This document shows, one piece after another, positions 23,374-32,466 of a stretch of 55,949 bases of DNA. The notes under the pieces are model-generated. The model made no database searches. It was not told the origin of the DNA and saw only the letters and a list, made by a program, of their open reading frames with translations. The stretch's first letter is position 1, and each line of letters starts with the position of its first letter. The DNA comes from Porphyromonas sp. (lineage in GTDB: Bacteria; Bacteroidota; Bacteroidia; Bacteroidales; Porphyromonadaceae). The stretch is from assembly GCA_030532365.1 (NCBI GenBank), contig JAUNLH010000007.1, positions 1 to 55,949 of the forward strand, given 5' to 3'. The translations under genes and the position numbers were made by a program.

Positions 23374-24213
23374 TCACACTTCTCTCAGAGCTGCCCTCAC
23401 GCAAACAGCCTTGCGCAGTAGGGGCTCCATCTGACTTAGTGGCAACATGCTCTCGGCATCCGATAGTGCCGAGGCAGGACTGGGATGGGTCTCGATGAAA
23501 AGACCGTCTGCGCCCGTTGCGATAGCTGCTAGAGCCATCGCTTCGATATACTGCGGATCTCCGCCAGTCACACCATTTTGAGTATTCGGACGCTGAAGGC
23601 TGTGCGACGCATCCACCACTACTGGATAACCAAGCTCCTTCATCTCGAGGACGTTACGGAAGTCAACGACCAAGTCATTGTACCCAAAGGTCGTCCCCCG
23701 CTCAGTAAGAAGTATGGCATCATTACCTGTCTCCGACACCTTCTCCGCTACATACCTCATCGCTTGCGGAGAGAGGAACTGCCCCTTCTTGATATTGACC
23801 ATCTTGCCGGTCTTCCCCGCTGCTACCAAGAGGTCCGTCTGCCTGGATAGAAAAGCTGGGATCTGAAGGATGTCGACAAAGCGTGCTACCACAGCTGCCT
23901 CGTGACTCTCATGGATGTCAGTCAGCACGGGCACACCAAAGTGCTCCCTCACCTCAGCCAAGATAGTGAGAGCCCGCTCCTCACCAATGGTTGTAAAGGA
24001 ATCCAAACGACTCCTATTTGCCTTTCGGAAGCTCCCCTTAAAGACGAGCGGGATACCTAACTCCTGCGATATCGAAACTAATCGCTCAGCAACCTCCAAT
24101 ACAAGCTCACGGCTCTCCACAACACAAGGCCCTGCTATTAAGAAAAAGCCTGCACCGCCCCCCTCACTTAGGTATCTCCTTAGAGAATTTGTCGTAAAGT
24201 CTTGTATCATCAT
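23374..24213 (-). CDS. kdsA: 3-deoxy-8-phosphooctulonate (KDO-8-P) synthase
   Basis: KdsA condenses arabinose-5-phosphate with phosphoenolpyruvate to KDO-8-phosphate for the LPS inner core. The 279-residue length is normal. Motifs: IAGPCVVES (26-34), FKGSFRKANRS (58-68), LTDIHE, and the C-terminal IETHPSPASALSD. FKGSFRKANRS separates it from the related DAHP synthases. It opens the operon with the nucleotidyltransferase, miaA and GNAT genes. Two ATGs stand in tandem at the start. Confidence 0.95.
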   Translation of the reverse strand: MMIQDFTTNSLRRYLSEGGGAGFFLIAGPCVVESRELVLEVAERLVSISQELGIPLVFKGSFRKANRSRLDSFTTIGEERALTILAEVREHFGVPVLTDIHESHEAAVVARFVDILQIPAFLSRQTDLLVAAGKTGKMVNIKKGQFLSPQAMRYVAEKVSETGNDAILLTERGTTFGYNDLVVDFRNVLEMKELGYPVVVDASHSLQRPNTQNGVTGGDPQYIEAMALAAIATGADGLFIETHPSPASALSDAESMLPLSQMEPLLRKAVCVRAALREV

Positions 24214-24278
24214 TCCTGTTGCTTCAAGGCGAGGTAAAGTTATTAAATTTTAGAGTTCTTGTCAAGTGCAAGAGGAGG

Positions 24279-25283
24279 CTACTGCTTCAGGTTTCTACGA
24301 ATCAAGCTCACCACGTTATAAATCCCCGTAAGATCCGAGAGATGCAGGGTGATGTCGGAATAGTCAGGATTTAGAGAGCGACATAAGATGGTGCCCTGCT
24401 CCAGATCCTGATCGGCTATACTCTTCACTATGAGACCCATAGAGCGGGTGATAAAGACAAAGTAGCGCCAATCGTGGAAATGCAAGCCCTGACTCCAATA
24501 CTCGGGCGCAATCCGTCGTCCCACCACCAGATCACCGTCGGCTATACCTGATATGCTGCCGTCATCCATAGAGGCACCGCTGACGGTAAAGATAAAGTAC
24601 TCTCCACTATGAGGGCGATCAACTGGGATCTGCACTTCCGGTAGCCCAGTTAGTACAGACTCAGCATAGCCCGAAAGCGCACCAGCAGCGGCTGCATCGG
24701 GGATCACCACAGCACTAAGGGTATGATTCACCAAATAGGGCTGGGCGTTGCTATGCATCTTACCACTAGCTGGCTGTGAGATGCGATAGGCAGGGGCAAC
24801 CGCCTCCCCTTCCCCATAGTAGAGCCACTCTCTGCTAATGTAGGGGTAGCGCGCAAGGATCCTATCTAGGGTCCTATTCTTCGGTCGCGATTCATTCTGA
24901 AAGATACGTCGCACCGTGCTCTCACTAACTCCGATCTCACTACTAAACTCCCTGACACTAAGCCCCTCCCGATCCATGACCTCTTGTACCCGTTGCCACG
25001 ACTCCTTAGTCATCTCACCAGAAAAGTAGGGAGCACTGCTCAGTAACATCTCCCCTTTCCCCTCCAGTAGCCACTCCTCAGAGAAAGTCCCCTTGTAGGT
25101 GGAAAGAAAGTCATGCAAAAAAGACTCCGAGAGATAGTTGGACTTCAGGCTAAAAGCTCCTCGCACTGTAAGCTCGTTCTTACCCATCTGACGTGCTACA
25201 TCGCCATAATACTCGACCCTCCCTTGTAGCTTCAGGTGGTCAAATGCCTGTGAGAGACGCTTCTTACGCTCAATCCGCTTCAT
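24279..25283 (-). CDS. S24-type self-cleaving repressor with two helix-turn-helix modules
   Basis: A 334-residue LexA/phage-repressor-like regulator. Two helix-turn-helix modules lie in tandem: about 8-80, closing with EEWLLEGKGEML, and about 94-163, closing with REWLYYGEGEAV. The usual member has one. The C-terminal peptidase has a plausible cleavage site Ala200-Gly201, nucleophile Ser238 in SGASM, and general-base Lys287 in LIVKSI, so autocleavage looks possible. It is monocistronic. A dyad ctcgcat...atacgag (25290-25312) plus another atacgag (25348-25354) lie directly upstream, fitting autoregulation. Which genes it controls is unknown. No other phage genes are near, so it is probably a host or domesticated regulator. 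Confidence 0.85.
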   Translation of the reverse strand: MKRIERKKRLSQAFDHLKLQGRVEYYGDVARQMGKNELTVRGAFSLKSNYLSESFLHDFLSTYKGTFSEEWLLEGKGEMLLSSAPYFSGEMTKESWQRVQEVMDREGLSVREFSSEIGVSESTVRRIFQNESRPKNRTLDRILARYPYISREWLYYGEGEAVAPAYRISQPASGKMHSNAQPYLVNHTLSAVVIPDAAAAGALSGYAESVLTGLPEVQIPVDRPHSGEYFIFTVSGASMDDGSISGIADGDLVVGRRIAPEYWSQGLHFHDWRYFVFITRSMGLIVKSIADQDLEQGTILCRSLNPDYSDITLHLSDLTGIYNVVSLIRRNLKQ

Positions 25284-25289
25284 ATATTA

Positions 25290-25354
25290 CTCGCATTTCT
25301 GTTTCATACGAGCAAATATCGTTATTTTACGTAGAACCGCCAAAGAAATACGAG
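25290..25354. promoter_or_regulatory. Candidate operator region of the S24 regulator
   Basis: CTCGCAT (25290-25296) and ATACGAG (25306-25312) form an inverted repeat with one mismatch and a nine-base spacer, starting seven bases upstream of the start codon. ATACGAG is repeated exactly at 25348-25354. A weak -7-like box (GATATTTG, minus strand) lies between the two groups. Confidence 0.5.
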
Positions 25355-25376
25355 AAAAAATAATATTCCTGTATCC

Positions 25377-25946
25377 TCACAGGAGTTGTTGCATTCGCTC
25401 CTCTCCCAACTCACGCTGGAGCAATGACACCTTTTTGTCCAAACCCCAGTGATATCCGCCTAGGCTACCAGAGCTACCTATCACCCGATGGCAAGGGATG
25501 ATAAACGCTATCGGATTAGCACCGACGGCACGACCGACGGCACGGTAAGCTGTAGGTCTACCCACCCTTCCTGCCAGCTCCTTGTAGCTAACCACTGTAC
25601 CCCACGGCACCTCCAGCAGTGCTTGCCACACCTGTAGCTCAAACTCCGCACCCATTAGGTGCAAATGGAGTGATTCCTCGGCATCCCTCTTCTCCAGCAG
25701 CGACAGCGCGGCTCTTTGATACTCATCCGTCTGCCATTGATGCTCAATCATTGGGAATCGTCCGTAAAGCTCATCAAAGGCTAGCTCACGCCCCCTAACG
25801 ACAAAGAGCAGCCCACACAGCCCTCGGTCGGTAGACGCCAGCAACACCTCGCCCAGTGAGGTCATGGCAAAGCTATGATACACCACAAGATGGCGCCTCA
25901 TGGCTCTCCCCCTTGGCAATGTCTCAGTATGTACTACAAGACTCAT
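25377..25946 (-). CDS. ogt: Methylated-DNA-protein cysteine methyltransferase
   Basis: This suicide enzyme removes methyl groups from O6-methylguanine onto its own cysteine. The acceptor is Cys152 in FIIPCHRVIG (148-157). The DNA-binding helix-turn-helix region with WGTVVSYKELAGRVGRP is just before it, and GGYHWGLDKK follows. The N-terminal domain is short, and no AraC or Ada-type zinc domain is present, so this is the Ogt class. The ATG at 25946 and one at 25901 are both possible. A TTG-N20-TATATTTG promoter lies upstream. Confidence 0.92.
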   Translation of the reverse strand: MSLVVHTETLPRGRAMRRHLVVYHSFAMTSLGEVLLASTDRGLCGLLFVVRGRELAFDELYGRFPMIEHQWQTDEYQRAALSLLEKRDAEESLHLHLMGAEFELQVWQALLEVPWGTVVSYKELAGRVGRPTAYRAVGRAVGANPIAFIIPCHRVIGSSGSLGGYHWGLDKKVSLLQRELGEERMQQLL

Positions 25947-25981
25947 AAAAGCATGCTAGTCTACGAGTTGATCTTACGATA

Positions 25982-26012
25982 CAAATATAACACCCTTAAA
26001 GGCAGTTAACAA
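25982..26012 (-). promoter_or_regulatory. ogt promoter
   Basis: The minus strand reads TTG (26010-26012), 20 bases, then TATATTTG (25982-25989). The -7 box is perfect, and it lies 35 bases upstream of the longer start. Confidence 0.6.
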
Positions 26013-26023
26013 GAGCCCCAACC

Positions 26024-26037
26024 CACTACATGTAGTG
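26024..26037. promoter_or_regulatory. Perfect 14-bp palindrome between ogt and frdC promoters
   Basis: CACTACATGTAGTG is a perfect palindrome between the two divergent promoters: 11 bases upstream of the ogt -33 and 36 bases upstream of the frdC -33. It is a likely regulator binding site, regulator unknown. Confidence 0.5.
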
Positions 26038-26073
26038 ATTGGAGAAAAAAACACCCTAATAGCGCCTTTTTTC

Positions 26074-26104
26074 TTGATTGATCCGGTTATTACCCTTATC
26101 TTTG
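26074..26104 (+). promoter_or_regulatory. frdCAB promoter
   Basis: TTG at 26074-26076 and a perfect TATCTTTG at 26097-26104 are 20 bases apart. The expected start is near 26110, leaving a leader of about 45 bases. Confidence 0.65.
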
Positions 26105-26154
26105 CCTAACAATTACTTACTACACTCATTTCAATACAATTAATTATTAACTTT

Positions 26155-26850
26155 ATGTGGTTAACTAAGTCTTCTATTGGAAAGAAGGTGGTCATGAGTG
26201 TCACTGGACTTTGTCTAGTCTTCTTCCTCCTCTTCCACGCTACTATGAATATGGTGGCGGTGTTTTCACGAGCAGGGTACGACCAGATCACGCACTTTCT
26301 CGGCACCAACGCCCTTGTACAGTTCATGGTACCCATCCTCGCCTTGTTCTTCATTTTCCACATTGCCTACTCCATCGTGCTCACCCTCCAAAACCTCAGA
26401 GCTCGTGGCAGCGATAGGTATGCCATCACCGGCAAGAGTGAAGTCACCTGGGCTTCCAAAAACATGTTTGTCCTCGGAGTCATCGTACTCCTCATGATCG
26501 GGCTACACCTATCACACTTCTGGGCAAAGATGCAGCTCAAGGAGTGGACCGGCTCACCATCCGATAACGGCTACGAGCTGATCCTACTTAAGTTTTCAGA
26601 CCCAGTCATAGTTGCACTATATCTCGTATGGTTCGTGGCTATTTGGTACCACCTCAGCCACGGCTTCTGGAGCGCTTTCCAGACACTAGGACTCAATAAT
26701 GCGATCTGGTTCAAACGTCTAAAGGTCATCGGCATCGTGTTCGCCACCATCATCTGCGTGATGTTTGCCTTCACCACCATTGCCTTTTACCTACACTCTA
26801 TCGGACTGTGGGACAGCCTAGGACAGATCTGGACGCTAGGTCAGCATTAA
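26155..26850 (+). CDS. frdC: Fumarate reductase/succinate dehydrogenase cytochrome b subunit
   Basis: A 231-residue membrane anchor with five predicted membrane helices, the single-polypeptide di-heme type (class B) found in Bacteroidota and epsilon-proteobacteria. Histidines in the helices (LLFHATMN near 28, IFHIAYS near 74, IGLHLSHF near 120 and WYHLSHGFW near 168) are candidates for heme and quinone contacts. It anchors FrdA and FrdB at the inner membrane and takes electrons from menaquinol to reduce fumarate in anaerobic succinate formation, or the reverse. It starts the frdCAB operon. Confidence 0.93.
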   Translation: MWLTKSSIGKKVVMSVTGLCLVFFLLFHATMNMVAVFSRAGYDQITHFLGTNALVQFMVPILALFFIFHIAYSIVLTLQNLRARGSDRYAITGKSEVTWASKNMFVLGVIVLLMIGLHLSHFWAKMQLKEWTGSPSDNGYELILLKFSDPVIVALYLVWFVAIWYHLSHGFWSAFQTLGLNNAIWFKRLKVIGIVFATIICVMFAFTTIAFYLHSIGLWDSLGQIWTLGQH

Positions 26851-26888
26851 GTAAGATCTTACATCACATTTAAGCCTATAAAAGATAT

Positions 26889-28835
26889 ATGTCAGTAACT
26901 AATATAGACGCCAAAATACCCAAGGGGGCACTTGCAGATAAGTGGTCTAACTATAAGAGCAGCCAGAAGTTGGTCAACCCCGCCAATAAGCGTAAACTGG
27001 ACGTCATTGTGGTCGGTACCGGTCTGGCAGGCGCCTCTGCCGCTGCATCACTCGCAGAGCTGGGATTTAAGGTAAAGGACTTCTGCATCCAAGACTCCGC
27101 ACGCCGAGCACACTCTATAGCTGCTCAGGGCGGTATCAATGCTGCTAAGAACTATCAAAACGACGGTGACTCTGTCTATCGTCTGTTCTACGATACACTC
27201 AAGGGTGGAGACTACCGTGCTAGAGAGGCAAACGTCTACCGCCTTGCTGAGGTCTCCAACTCAATCATCGACCAGTGCGTAGCCCAGGGCGTACCATTTG
27301 CTCGTGAGTACGGTGGCACACTTGCCAACCGCTCCTTTGGTGGTGCACAGGTCTCTCGTACCTTCTACAGCCGAGGTATCACAGGTCAGCAGCTGCTTCT
27401 CGGTGCCTACTCCGCACTTATGCGCCAGGTAGGTCTGGGTAAGGTAGAGCTCCACACACGCTACGAGATGGTAGATCTCGTAATGATCGATGGCAGAGCG
27501 CGCGGTATCATCGCCCGCAACCTCGTCACTGGTAAGCTAGAGCGCTTCAGCGCACATGCTGTTGTCATCGCTACTGGTGGGTATGGCAATGCTTTCTTCC
27601 TTACAACCAACGCTATCGCGTCCAATGGCTCAGCTGCATGGCAGTGCCACAAGAGAGGTGCTCTCTTCGGCAATCCCTGTATGGCACAGATCCACCCAAC
27701 CTGTATCCCACAGCACGGTGACTACCAGAGCAAGCTCACACTCATGAGCGAGTCGCTCCGCAACGACGGACGTATCTGGGTACCAAAGAAAAAGGAGGAC
27801 GCTGAGGCCATCCGCGCAGGTAAGTTGGAGCCAACACAGATTAAGGAGGAGGATCGCGACTACTACCTAGAGCGTCGCTATCCAGCCTTTGGTAACCTAG
27901 TTCCCCGCGACGTCGCATCTCGTGCTGCAAAGGAGCGCTGTGATGCCGGATACGGGGTAGGTACTGGCAACGCTGTCTACCTCGACTTTGCAGACGCTAT
28001 CCAGCGCCTCGGTCGTGACGTAGTGACAGAGCGCTACGGCAACCTCTTCCAGATGTACGAAAAGATCATCAACGACAACCCCTACGAGACTCCAATGATG
28101 ATCTACCCCGCCATCCACTATACTATGGGTGGGCTATGGGTAGACTACGAGCTACAGACCACGATCCCAGGGCTCTTCTGCATCGGTGAGGCAAACTTCA
28201 GCGACCACGGAGCCAACCGACTGGGCGCATCTGCACTCATGCAGGGTCTTGCTGATGGCTACTTCATCCTTCCTTATACCATCCAAAACTACCTGGCCGA
28301 CCAGATCCAGGTGCCAAGGTTTAGCACCGACCGACCTGAGTTTGAGCAGGCAGAAAAGGAGATCAACGACAAGATCGATAGGATCATGAAGATCCGGGGC
28401 AAGCAGACTGTGGATGACCTCCACAAGAAGCTCGGCAAGATCATGTGGGAGCATGTAGGTATGGCACGTGATGCCGAGGGGCTAAAGAAGGGTATCGAGC
28501 TGATCAAAGAGCTGAGAGAAGAGTTCTGGCGCGACGTCAAGGTACCTGGTAGCAAGACCGACCTCAACATAGAGCTAGACAAGGCGCTACGCCTGGTCGA
28601 CTTCTTCGAGATCGGTGAGCTGATGGCTCACGACGCTCTCGACAGAGAGGAGTCCTGCGGAGGACACTTCCGCATCGAGCACCAGACAGAGGATGGTGAG
28701 ACACTTCGCGATGATGAGAACTACTCATACGTCTCCTGCTGGGAGTACAAGGGCGAGGGTCAAGATCCTGTCCTGCACAAGGAGCCGCTCATCTACGAAT
28801 TTGTAGAGCGTGAACTACGTAACTATAAGAACTAA
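26889..28835 (+). CDS. frdA: Fumarate reductase/succinate dehydrogenase flavoprotein subunit
   Basis: The 648-residue FAD subunit holding the succinate-fumarate active site. Visible are the dinucleotide motif VGTGLAGAS (42-50), the covalent FAD histidine region HSIAAQGG (75-82, probably His75), the active-site HYTMGG block, and the C-terminal FAD motif with [21 protein letters not shown]. The length and domain order fit the class B enzymes. It follows frdC by 38 bases and precedes frdB by 25. Direction (FRD or SDH) cannot be decided from sequence alone; fumarate reduction is usual in this phylum's anaerobes. Confidence 0.96.
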   Translation: MSVTNIDAKIPKGALADKWSNYKSSQKLVNPANKRKLDVIVVGTGLAGASAAASLAELGFKVKDFCIQDSARRAHSIAAQGGINAAKNYQNDGDSVYRLFYDTLKGGDYRAREANVYRLAEVSNSIIDQCVAQGVPFAREYGGTLANRSFGGAQVSRTFYSRGITGQQLLLGAYSALMRQVGLGKVELHTRYEMVDLVMIDGRARGIIARNLVTGKLERFSAHAVVIATGGYGNAFFLTTNAIASNGSAAWQCHKRGALFGNPCMAQIHPTCIPQHGDYQSKLTLMSESLRNDGRIWVPKKKEDAEAIRAGKLEPTQIKEEDRDYYLERRYPAFGNLVPRDVASRAAKERCDAGYGVGTGNAVYLDFADAIQRLGRDVVTERYGNLFQMYEKIINDNPYETPMMIYPAIHYTMGGLWVDYELQTTIPGLFCIGEANFSDHGANRLGASALMQGLADGYFILPYTIQNYLADQIQVPRFSTDRPEFEQAEKEINDKIDRIMKIRGKQTVDDLHKKLGKIMWEHVGMARDAEGLKKGIELIKELREEFWRDVKVPGSKTDLNIELDKALRLVDFFEIGELMAHDALDREESCGGHFRIEHQTEDGETLRDDENYSYVSCWEYKGEGQDPVLHKEPLIYEFVERELRNYKN

Positions 28836-28860
28836 CCCCTTTTTTACTATTGATATAAAT

Positions 28861-29628
28861 ATGGCTAAGAGTATAGATAAGGATATAAATATCAAGGTGA
28901 AAGTCTGGAGACAAAGAAGTGCCAAGGAGAAGGGGCAGTTCGTCACCTACGATCTAGAGAAGGTGCCACAGAGTGCATCAATTCTAGAGATGTTGGATAT
29001 TCTCAATAACAAGCTAATCCACCAGGGCGAGGAGCCCATCGTCTACGACCATGACTGTCGCGAGGGCATCTGCGGTATGTGCTCGCTCTATATCAACGGG
29101 CACCCACACGGCCCCGATAAGGCGATCACCACCTGCCAGCTACACATGCGCAACTTCGACGAGGGCGACACCATCACCATCGAGCCCTGGAGATCAGCTG
29201 GATTTCCTGTCATTCGCGACCTGATGGTAGACCGTACCGCCTTCGATAAGATACAGCAGGCTGGTGGCTTCGTGTCGGTCAACACCGGTGGCGTACCTGA
29301 TGGCAATTCGATCCCCATCCCTCACGACATCGCAGAGCGTGCCATCGATGCCGCTGCATGTATCGGGTGTGGGTCTTGTGTCGCAGCGTGCAAAAATGGC
29401 TCCGCCATGCTCTTTGTGAGTGCCAAGGTGAGCCAGTATGCCCTCCTACCTCAGGGCAAGGTAGAGGCTGCGCGCCGTGCCAAGAAGATGGTAGCTAAGA
29501 TGGATGAGCTAGGCTTTGGTAACTGTACCAACACCCGCGCTTGCGAGCTAGAGTGCCCAAAGTCCATCTCCATCTCCAACATCGCCCGGCTCAACCGCGA
29601 GTTTATCAAGGCTAAGTTCAAAGACTGA
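28861..29628 (+). CDS. frdB: Fumarate reductase/succinate dehydrogenase iron-sulfur subunit
   Basis: The 255-residue electron-transfer subunit linking FrdA to the heme anchor. It carries three cluster sites: [2Fe-2S] at Cys66, Cys71, Cys74 and Cys92 (CREGICGMC), and the two C-terminal sites [11 protein letters not shown] (167-177) and [12 protein letters not shown] (222-233). I start at the ATG at 28861; an in-frame ATG at 28810 would overlap frdA and add a 17-residue extension. A strong terminator follows 41 bases past the stop. Confidence 0.95.
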   Translation: MAKSIDKDINIKVKVWRQRSAKEKGQFVTYDLEKVPQSASILEMLDILNNKLIHQGEEPIVYDHDCREGICGMCSLYINGHPHGPDKAITTCQLHMRNFDEGDTITIEPWRSAGFPVIRDLMVDRTAFDKIQQAGGFVSVNTGGVPDGNSIPIPHDIAERAIDAAACIGCGSCVAACKNGSAMLFVSAKVSQYALLPQGKVEAARRAKKMVAKMDELGFGNCTNTRACELECPKSISISNIARLNREFIKAKFKD

Positions 29629-29669
29629 TCCACATCACAGATCAGTAGTAACTGAGCAACAAATATCTT

Positions 29670-29713
29670 ACAGCCCGAAGCGTACAGAAGTACACTTCGG
29701 GCTGTTCGGTTTT
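29670..29713 (+). terminator. Intrinsic terminator of frdCAB
   Basis: A perfect 11-bp stem ACAGCCCGAAG (29670-29680)/CTTCGGGCTGT (29695-29705) is followed by tcggtttt. Confidence 0.88.
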
Positions 29714-29875
29714 CCACTCGACGCTCGCCACAATGTGCTTTACTTACAAAAAAGACACAAGTTGACTTTCACAAAAAACTGGGAAGGGTGCTGGAGTGTG
29801 GATAAGAGGGGGAGAAAACATAGACCTCATACTAACCTCTATGGGAGCAAGATCGGGAGGGTCGGCGAAGTGACA
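29714..29875. other. Gene-free spacer
   Basis: Part of the 568-base gap between frdB and pta. No convincing ORF, RNA gene or promoter is seen. The rest of the gap holds repeat locus 3 and the pta promoter. Confidence 0.5.
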
Positions 29876-29975
29876 CCCGAACTTAGAAAATCTAAGTTCC
29901 CAACTTAGAGTTGTCGAAGTTCCCAACTTAGCTCACTCCAAGTTCGGAACTCTGATGGAGCGGAGTTCGGATCTT
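29876..29975. repeat. 23-base dyad repeat element, locus 3 (opposite orientation)
   Basis: About four units with cores CCC, CCC, CGG and CGG. The T-rich end unit found at the right of the other loci is here at the left in reverse (cccgaacttagaaaatct), so this copy is inverted. It shares the exact spacer agagttgtcg with loci 1 and 4. Two spacers (agctcactcc, tgatggagcg) are nearly inverted copies of each other around the third core. Confidence 0.85.
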
Positions 29976-30136
29976 AAATTGCAGGGAGTCTGCATGCACG
30001 ATATATACAACATCGGATCGACAATTTATGACAAATGGGTACTGGCATCTGCCAGCAAACGTGCTCACTGTATCTGATCTGGCATATCATGCAATTTTTT
30101 AATAAAGAGATACCCATAAGGGCGGTAGAATATTGG

Positions 30137-30144
30137 TATATTTG
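30137..30144 (+). promoter_or_regulatory. -7 box for pta-ackA-mgsA
   Basis: TATATTTG, a perfect TAnnTTTG match, lies 52 bases before the pta ATG. No clear -33 element is visible. The sequence aagggaac (30181-30188) is a weak ribosome site. Confidence 0.6.
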
Positions 30145-30196
30145 TGAAGTAGAAAACATAAACCATAATTTCATAAAGCGAAGGGAACAATTACTC

Positions 30197-31204
30197 ATGC
30201 AAATCTTAGAAAACCTGGTCGCCAATGCTAAGGCGAACAAACGTCGTATCGTATTACCTGAAGCAACAGAGGAGCGCACGCTCCGAGCCGCAGAGCGCAT
30301 CCTTAAGGATGGTGTCGCAGATCTCATCTTGATCGGTGAGGAGGAGGAGATCAAGGCAAAAGCCGCTGAGCTAGGGGTAGATGTGAGTGGCGCTGAGATC
30401 GTATCGCCCACTAAGCATGCCCGCAAAGAGCAGTATGCCACGAAGCTCTACGAGCTCCGCAAGCACAAGGGGATGACCGAGGAGAAGGCACTCAAGCAGA
30501 TTGAGGACCCTCTATACCTAGCCTCTGTGATGATCGTCGAGGGTGACGCTGATGGCGAGGTAGCCGGTGCACAAAACACTACTGGGAATGTCCTTCGCCC
30601 TGCACTCCAAATCATCAAGACTAAGCCCGGAGTGAGCGTCGTGAGCGGTGCCTTTATCATGGTTACTAAGGCTACAAAGTATGGCGAAGAGGGAGCATTT
30701 CTCTTCGGTGACTGCGCTGTGATGCCTCAGCCCAACGCTGACGAGCTGGCACAGATCGCTATCTCCTCTGCCGAGACAGCCCACACCCTCATCGGGCTAG
30801 AACCCCACGTGGCAATGCTTAGCTTTAGCACCAAGGGCAGTGCCAGCCACGATGTGGTAGATAAGGTAAGGGAGGCTACGGAGAAGGCACAAACCATGGC
30901 GCCTGAGCTGATCATCGATGGCGAGCTACAAGTAGATGCCGCCCTCGACATTACGACAGCCAAGACCAAGGCACCAGGTAGCAAGGTCGCAGGCAGAGCT
31001 AATGTGCTGGTATTCCCCGATCTACAGGCTGGTAACATCGGCTATAAGCTGGTACAGCGTCTGGGTGGTGCTGTAGCCATTGGTCCGATACTACAAGGTA
31101 TTGCAAAGCCGGTCAACGACCTCAGCCGTGGCTGCTCTGTAGAGGACATCTACTACATGGTGGCTATCACAAGCAATCAGGCTACAGCCGCTCTCAATAA
31201 CTAA
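30197..31204 (+). CDS. pta: Phosphate acetyltransferase
   Basis: Pta makes acetyl phosphate from acetyl-CoA. The 335-residue protein is the short form, with only the catalytic PTA_PTB domain and no N-terminal DRTGG or BioD-like regulatory domains. The family opening VLPEATEERTLRAA and the closing region with FPDLQAGNIGYKLVQRLGG and GPILQGIAKPVNDLSRG are present. The ATG at 30197 fits the promoter at 30137. An in-frame ATG at 30035 lies before the -7 box and is rejected. It is cotranscribed with ackA, 45 bases on. Confidence 0.95.
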   Translation: MQILENLVANAKANKRRIVLPEATEERTLRAAERILKDGVADLILIGEEEEIKAKAAELGVDVSGAEIVSPTKHARKEQYATKLYELRKHKGMTEEKALKQIEDPLYLASVMIVEGDADGEVAGAQNTTGNVLRPALQIIKTKPGVSVVSGAFIMVTKATKYGEEGAFLFGDCAVMPQPNADELAQIAISSAETAHTLIGLEPHVAMLSFSTKGSASHDVVDKVREATEKAQTMAPELIIDGELQVDAALDITTAKTKAPGSKVAGRANVLVFPDLQAGNIGYKLVQRLGGAVAIGPILQGIAKPVNDLSRGCSVEDIYYMVAITSNQATAALNN

Positions 31205-31249
31205 TCTCAATCATCGATCTAATAGACCAAAAAGACAAGACAAAATATT

Positions 31250-32455
31250 ATGAACAACATACTGGTACTCAACTGCGGTAGCTCTTCTGTCAAGTATAAG
31301 CTCTTTGATATGGAGAAGAAGGAGGTGATCACCTCTGGAGGTGTGGAGCGCGTAGGCTTGGAGGGGTCATTCCTTAAGTTTAAGGATCGCAACGGCAATA
31401 AGGTGACCATCGAGCAGCCACTCCCTACCCAGTCGGAGGCGGTGAAGCTGGTGATGGATACTCTGGTGGATCCGAAGTACAACTTTATCAAGAGCTACGA
31501 TGAGATCAACGCTGTTGGGCACCGTATCGTACATGGTGGTGAGGAGTTTGCCGAGAGTGTGCTGATCACTGATGAGGTGATCGAGGCAGTGAAGCGTGTG
31601 AGCGACCTGGCTCCTCTTCACAACCCCGCCAACCTCAAGGGGATAGAGGCGATCACTAAGCTACTGCCCAATGTCCCTCAGGTGGCTGTCTTCGACACTG
31701 CCTTTCACCAGACCATGGAGCCCTATGCCTACATGTATCCGCTCCCCTACCGCATGTACTCAGAATACAAGATCAGGAGGTATGGCTTCCACGGTACCAG
31801 CCACTACTATGTGAGCAAGAGGGCTTGTGAGCTACTGGGGCTCGACTTCGAGAATAGCAAGATCATCACCTGCCATATCGGTAATGGTGGCTCCATTGCT
31901 GCGATCAAGAATGGCAAGGTGATCGACACCTCAATGGGGCTGACACCGGTTGAAGGACTCATGATGGGTACCCGTACAGGTAACATTGATCCGGGAGCAC
32001 TCGCCTATATCATGGAGAAGGAAGATCTGGACGCTGAGGGCCTTAGGAAGCTGATCAATAAGGACTCCGGCATGTCGGGATTCTCAGAGATATCAAGCGA
32101 CATGCGCGATATCGAGGCTGCCATAGAGGAGGGCAACGAGCGAGCAATCCTGGCAATGCACATGTACAATCATAGGATCAAGAAGTATGTAGGTGCCTAT
32201 CTAGCAGAGCTCAACGGCGCAGATGCCATCGTCTTTACCGGCGGTGTGGGTGAAAACCAAGGCAGCACCCGTGAGTATGTCTGCACGGATATGGAAAACC
32301 TTGGGCTACAGATCGATGTAGAGCTGAATAAGACCGTCTTTAGCAAAGAGGTGGTAATCTCCACTCCTGAGAGCAAGACTGCCATCATCGTAGTACCTAC
32401 AGATGAGGAGTTTGTGATCGCTAGTGACGCCCTTCGTCTCTCTTCACAAAAGTAA
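31250..32455 (+). CDS. ackA: Acetate kinase
   Basis: AckA converts acetyl phosphate and ADP to acetate and ATP, the energy-yielding end of the Pta-AckA pathway. The 401-residue length is exact for the family. Signatures are VLNCGSSSVKYKLFD near the start, the second motif GYRFHGTSH-like RYGFHGTSHYYV, and the ATP-binding FTGGVGENQGSTREY near the C-terminus. It follows pta by 45 bases and precedes mgsA by 11. Confidence 0.97.
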   Translation: MNNILVLNCGSSSVKYKLFDMEKKEVITSGGVERVGLEGSFLKFKDRNGNKVTIEQPLPTQSEAVKLVMDTLVDPKYNFIKSYDEINAVGHRIVHGGEEFAESVLITDEVIEAVKRVSDLAPLHNPANLKGIEAITKLLPNVPQVAVFDTAFHQTMEPYAYMYPLPYRMYSEYKIRRYGFHGTSHYYVSKRACELLGLDFENSKIITCHIGNGGSIAAIKNGKVIDTSMGLTPVEGLMMGTRTGNIDPGALAYIMEKEDLDAEGLRKLINKDSGMSGFSEISSDMRDIEAAIEEGNERAILAMHMYNHRIKKYVGAYLAELNGADAIVFTGGVGENQGSTREYVCTDMENLGLQIDVELNKTVFSKEVVISTPESKTAIIVVPTDEEFVIASDALRLSSQK

Positions 32456-32466
32456 AGTATAGACCA

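Noticed and set aside
24279..25946. Prophage or integrated element around the S24 regulator
   Set aside because: No integrase, terminase, structural gene or attachment repeat is seen; neighbours are housekeeping genes.
29744..29926. 60-residue minus-strand ORF beside repeat locus 3
   Set aside because: It runs into the repeat, has no promoter or family pattern and looks like chance coding.
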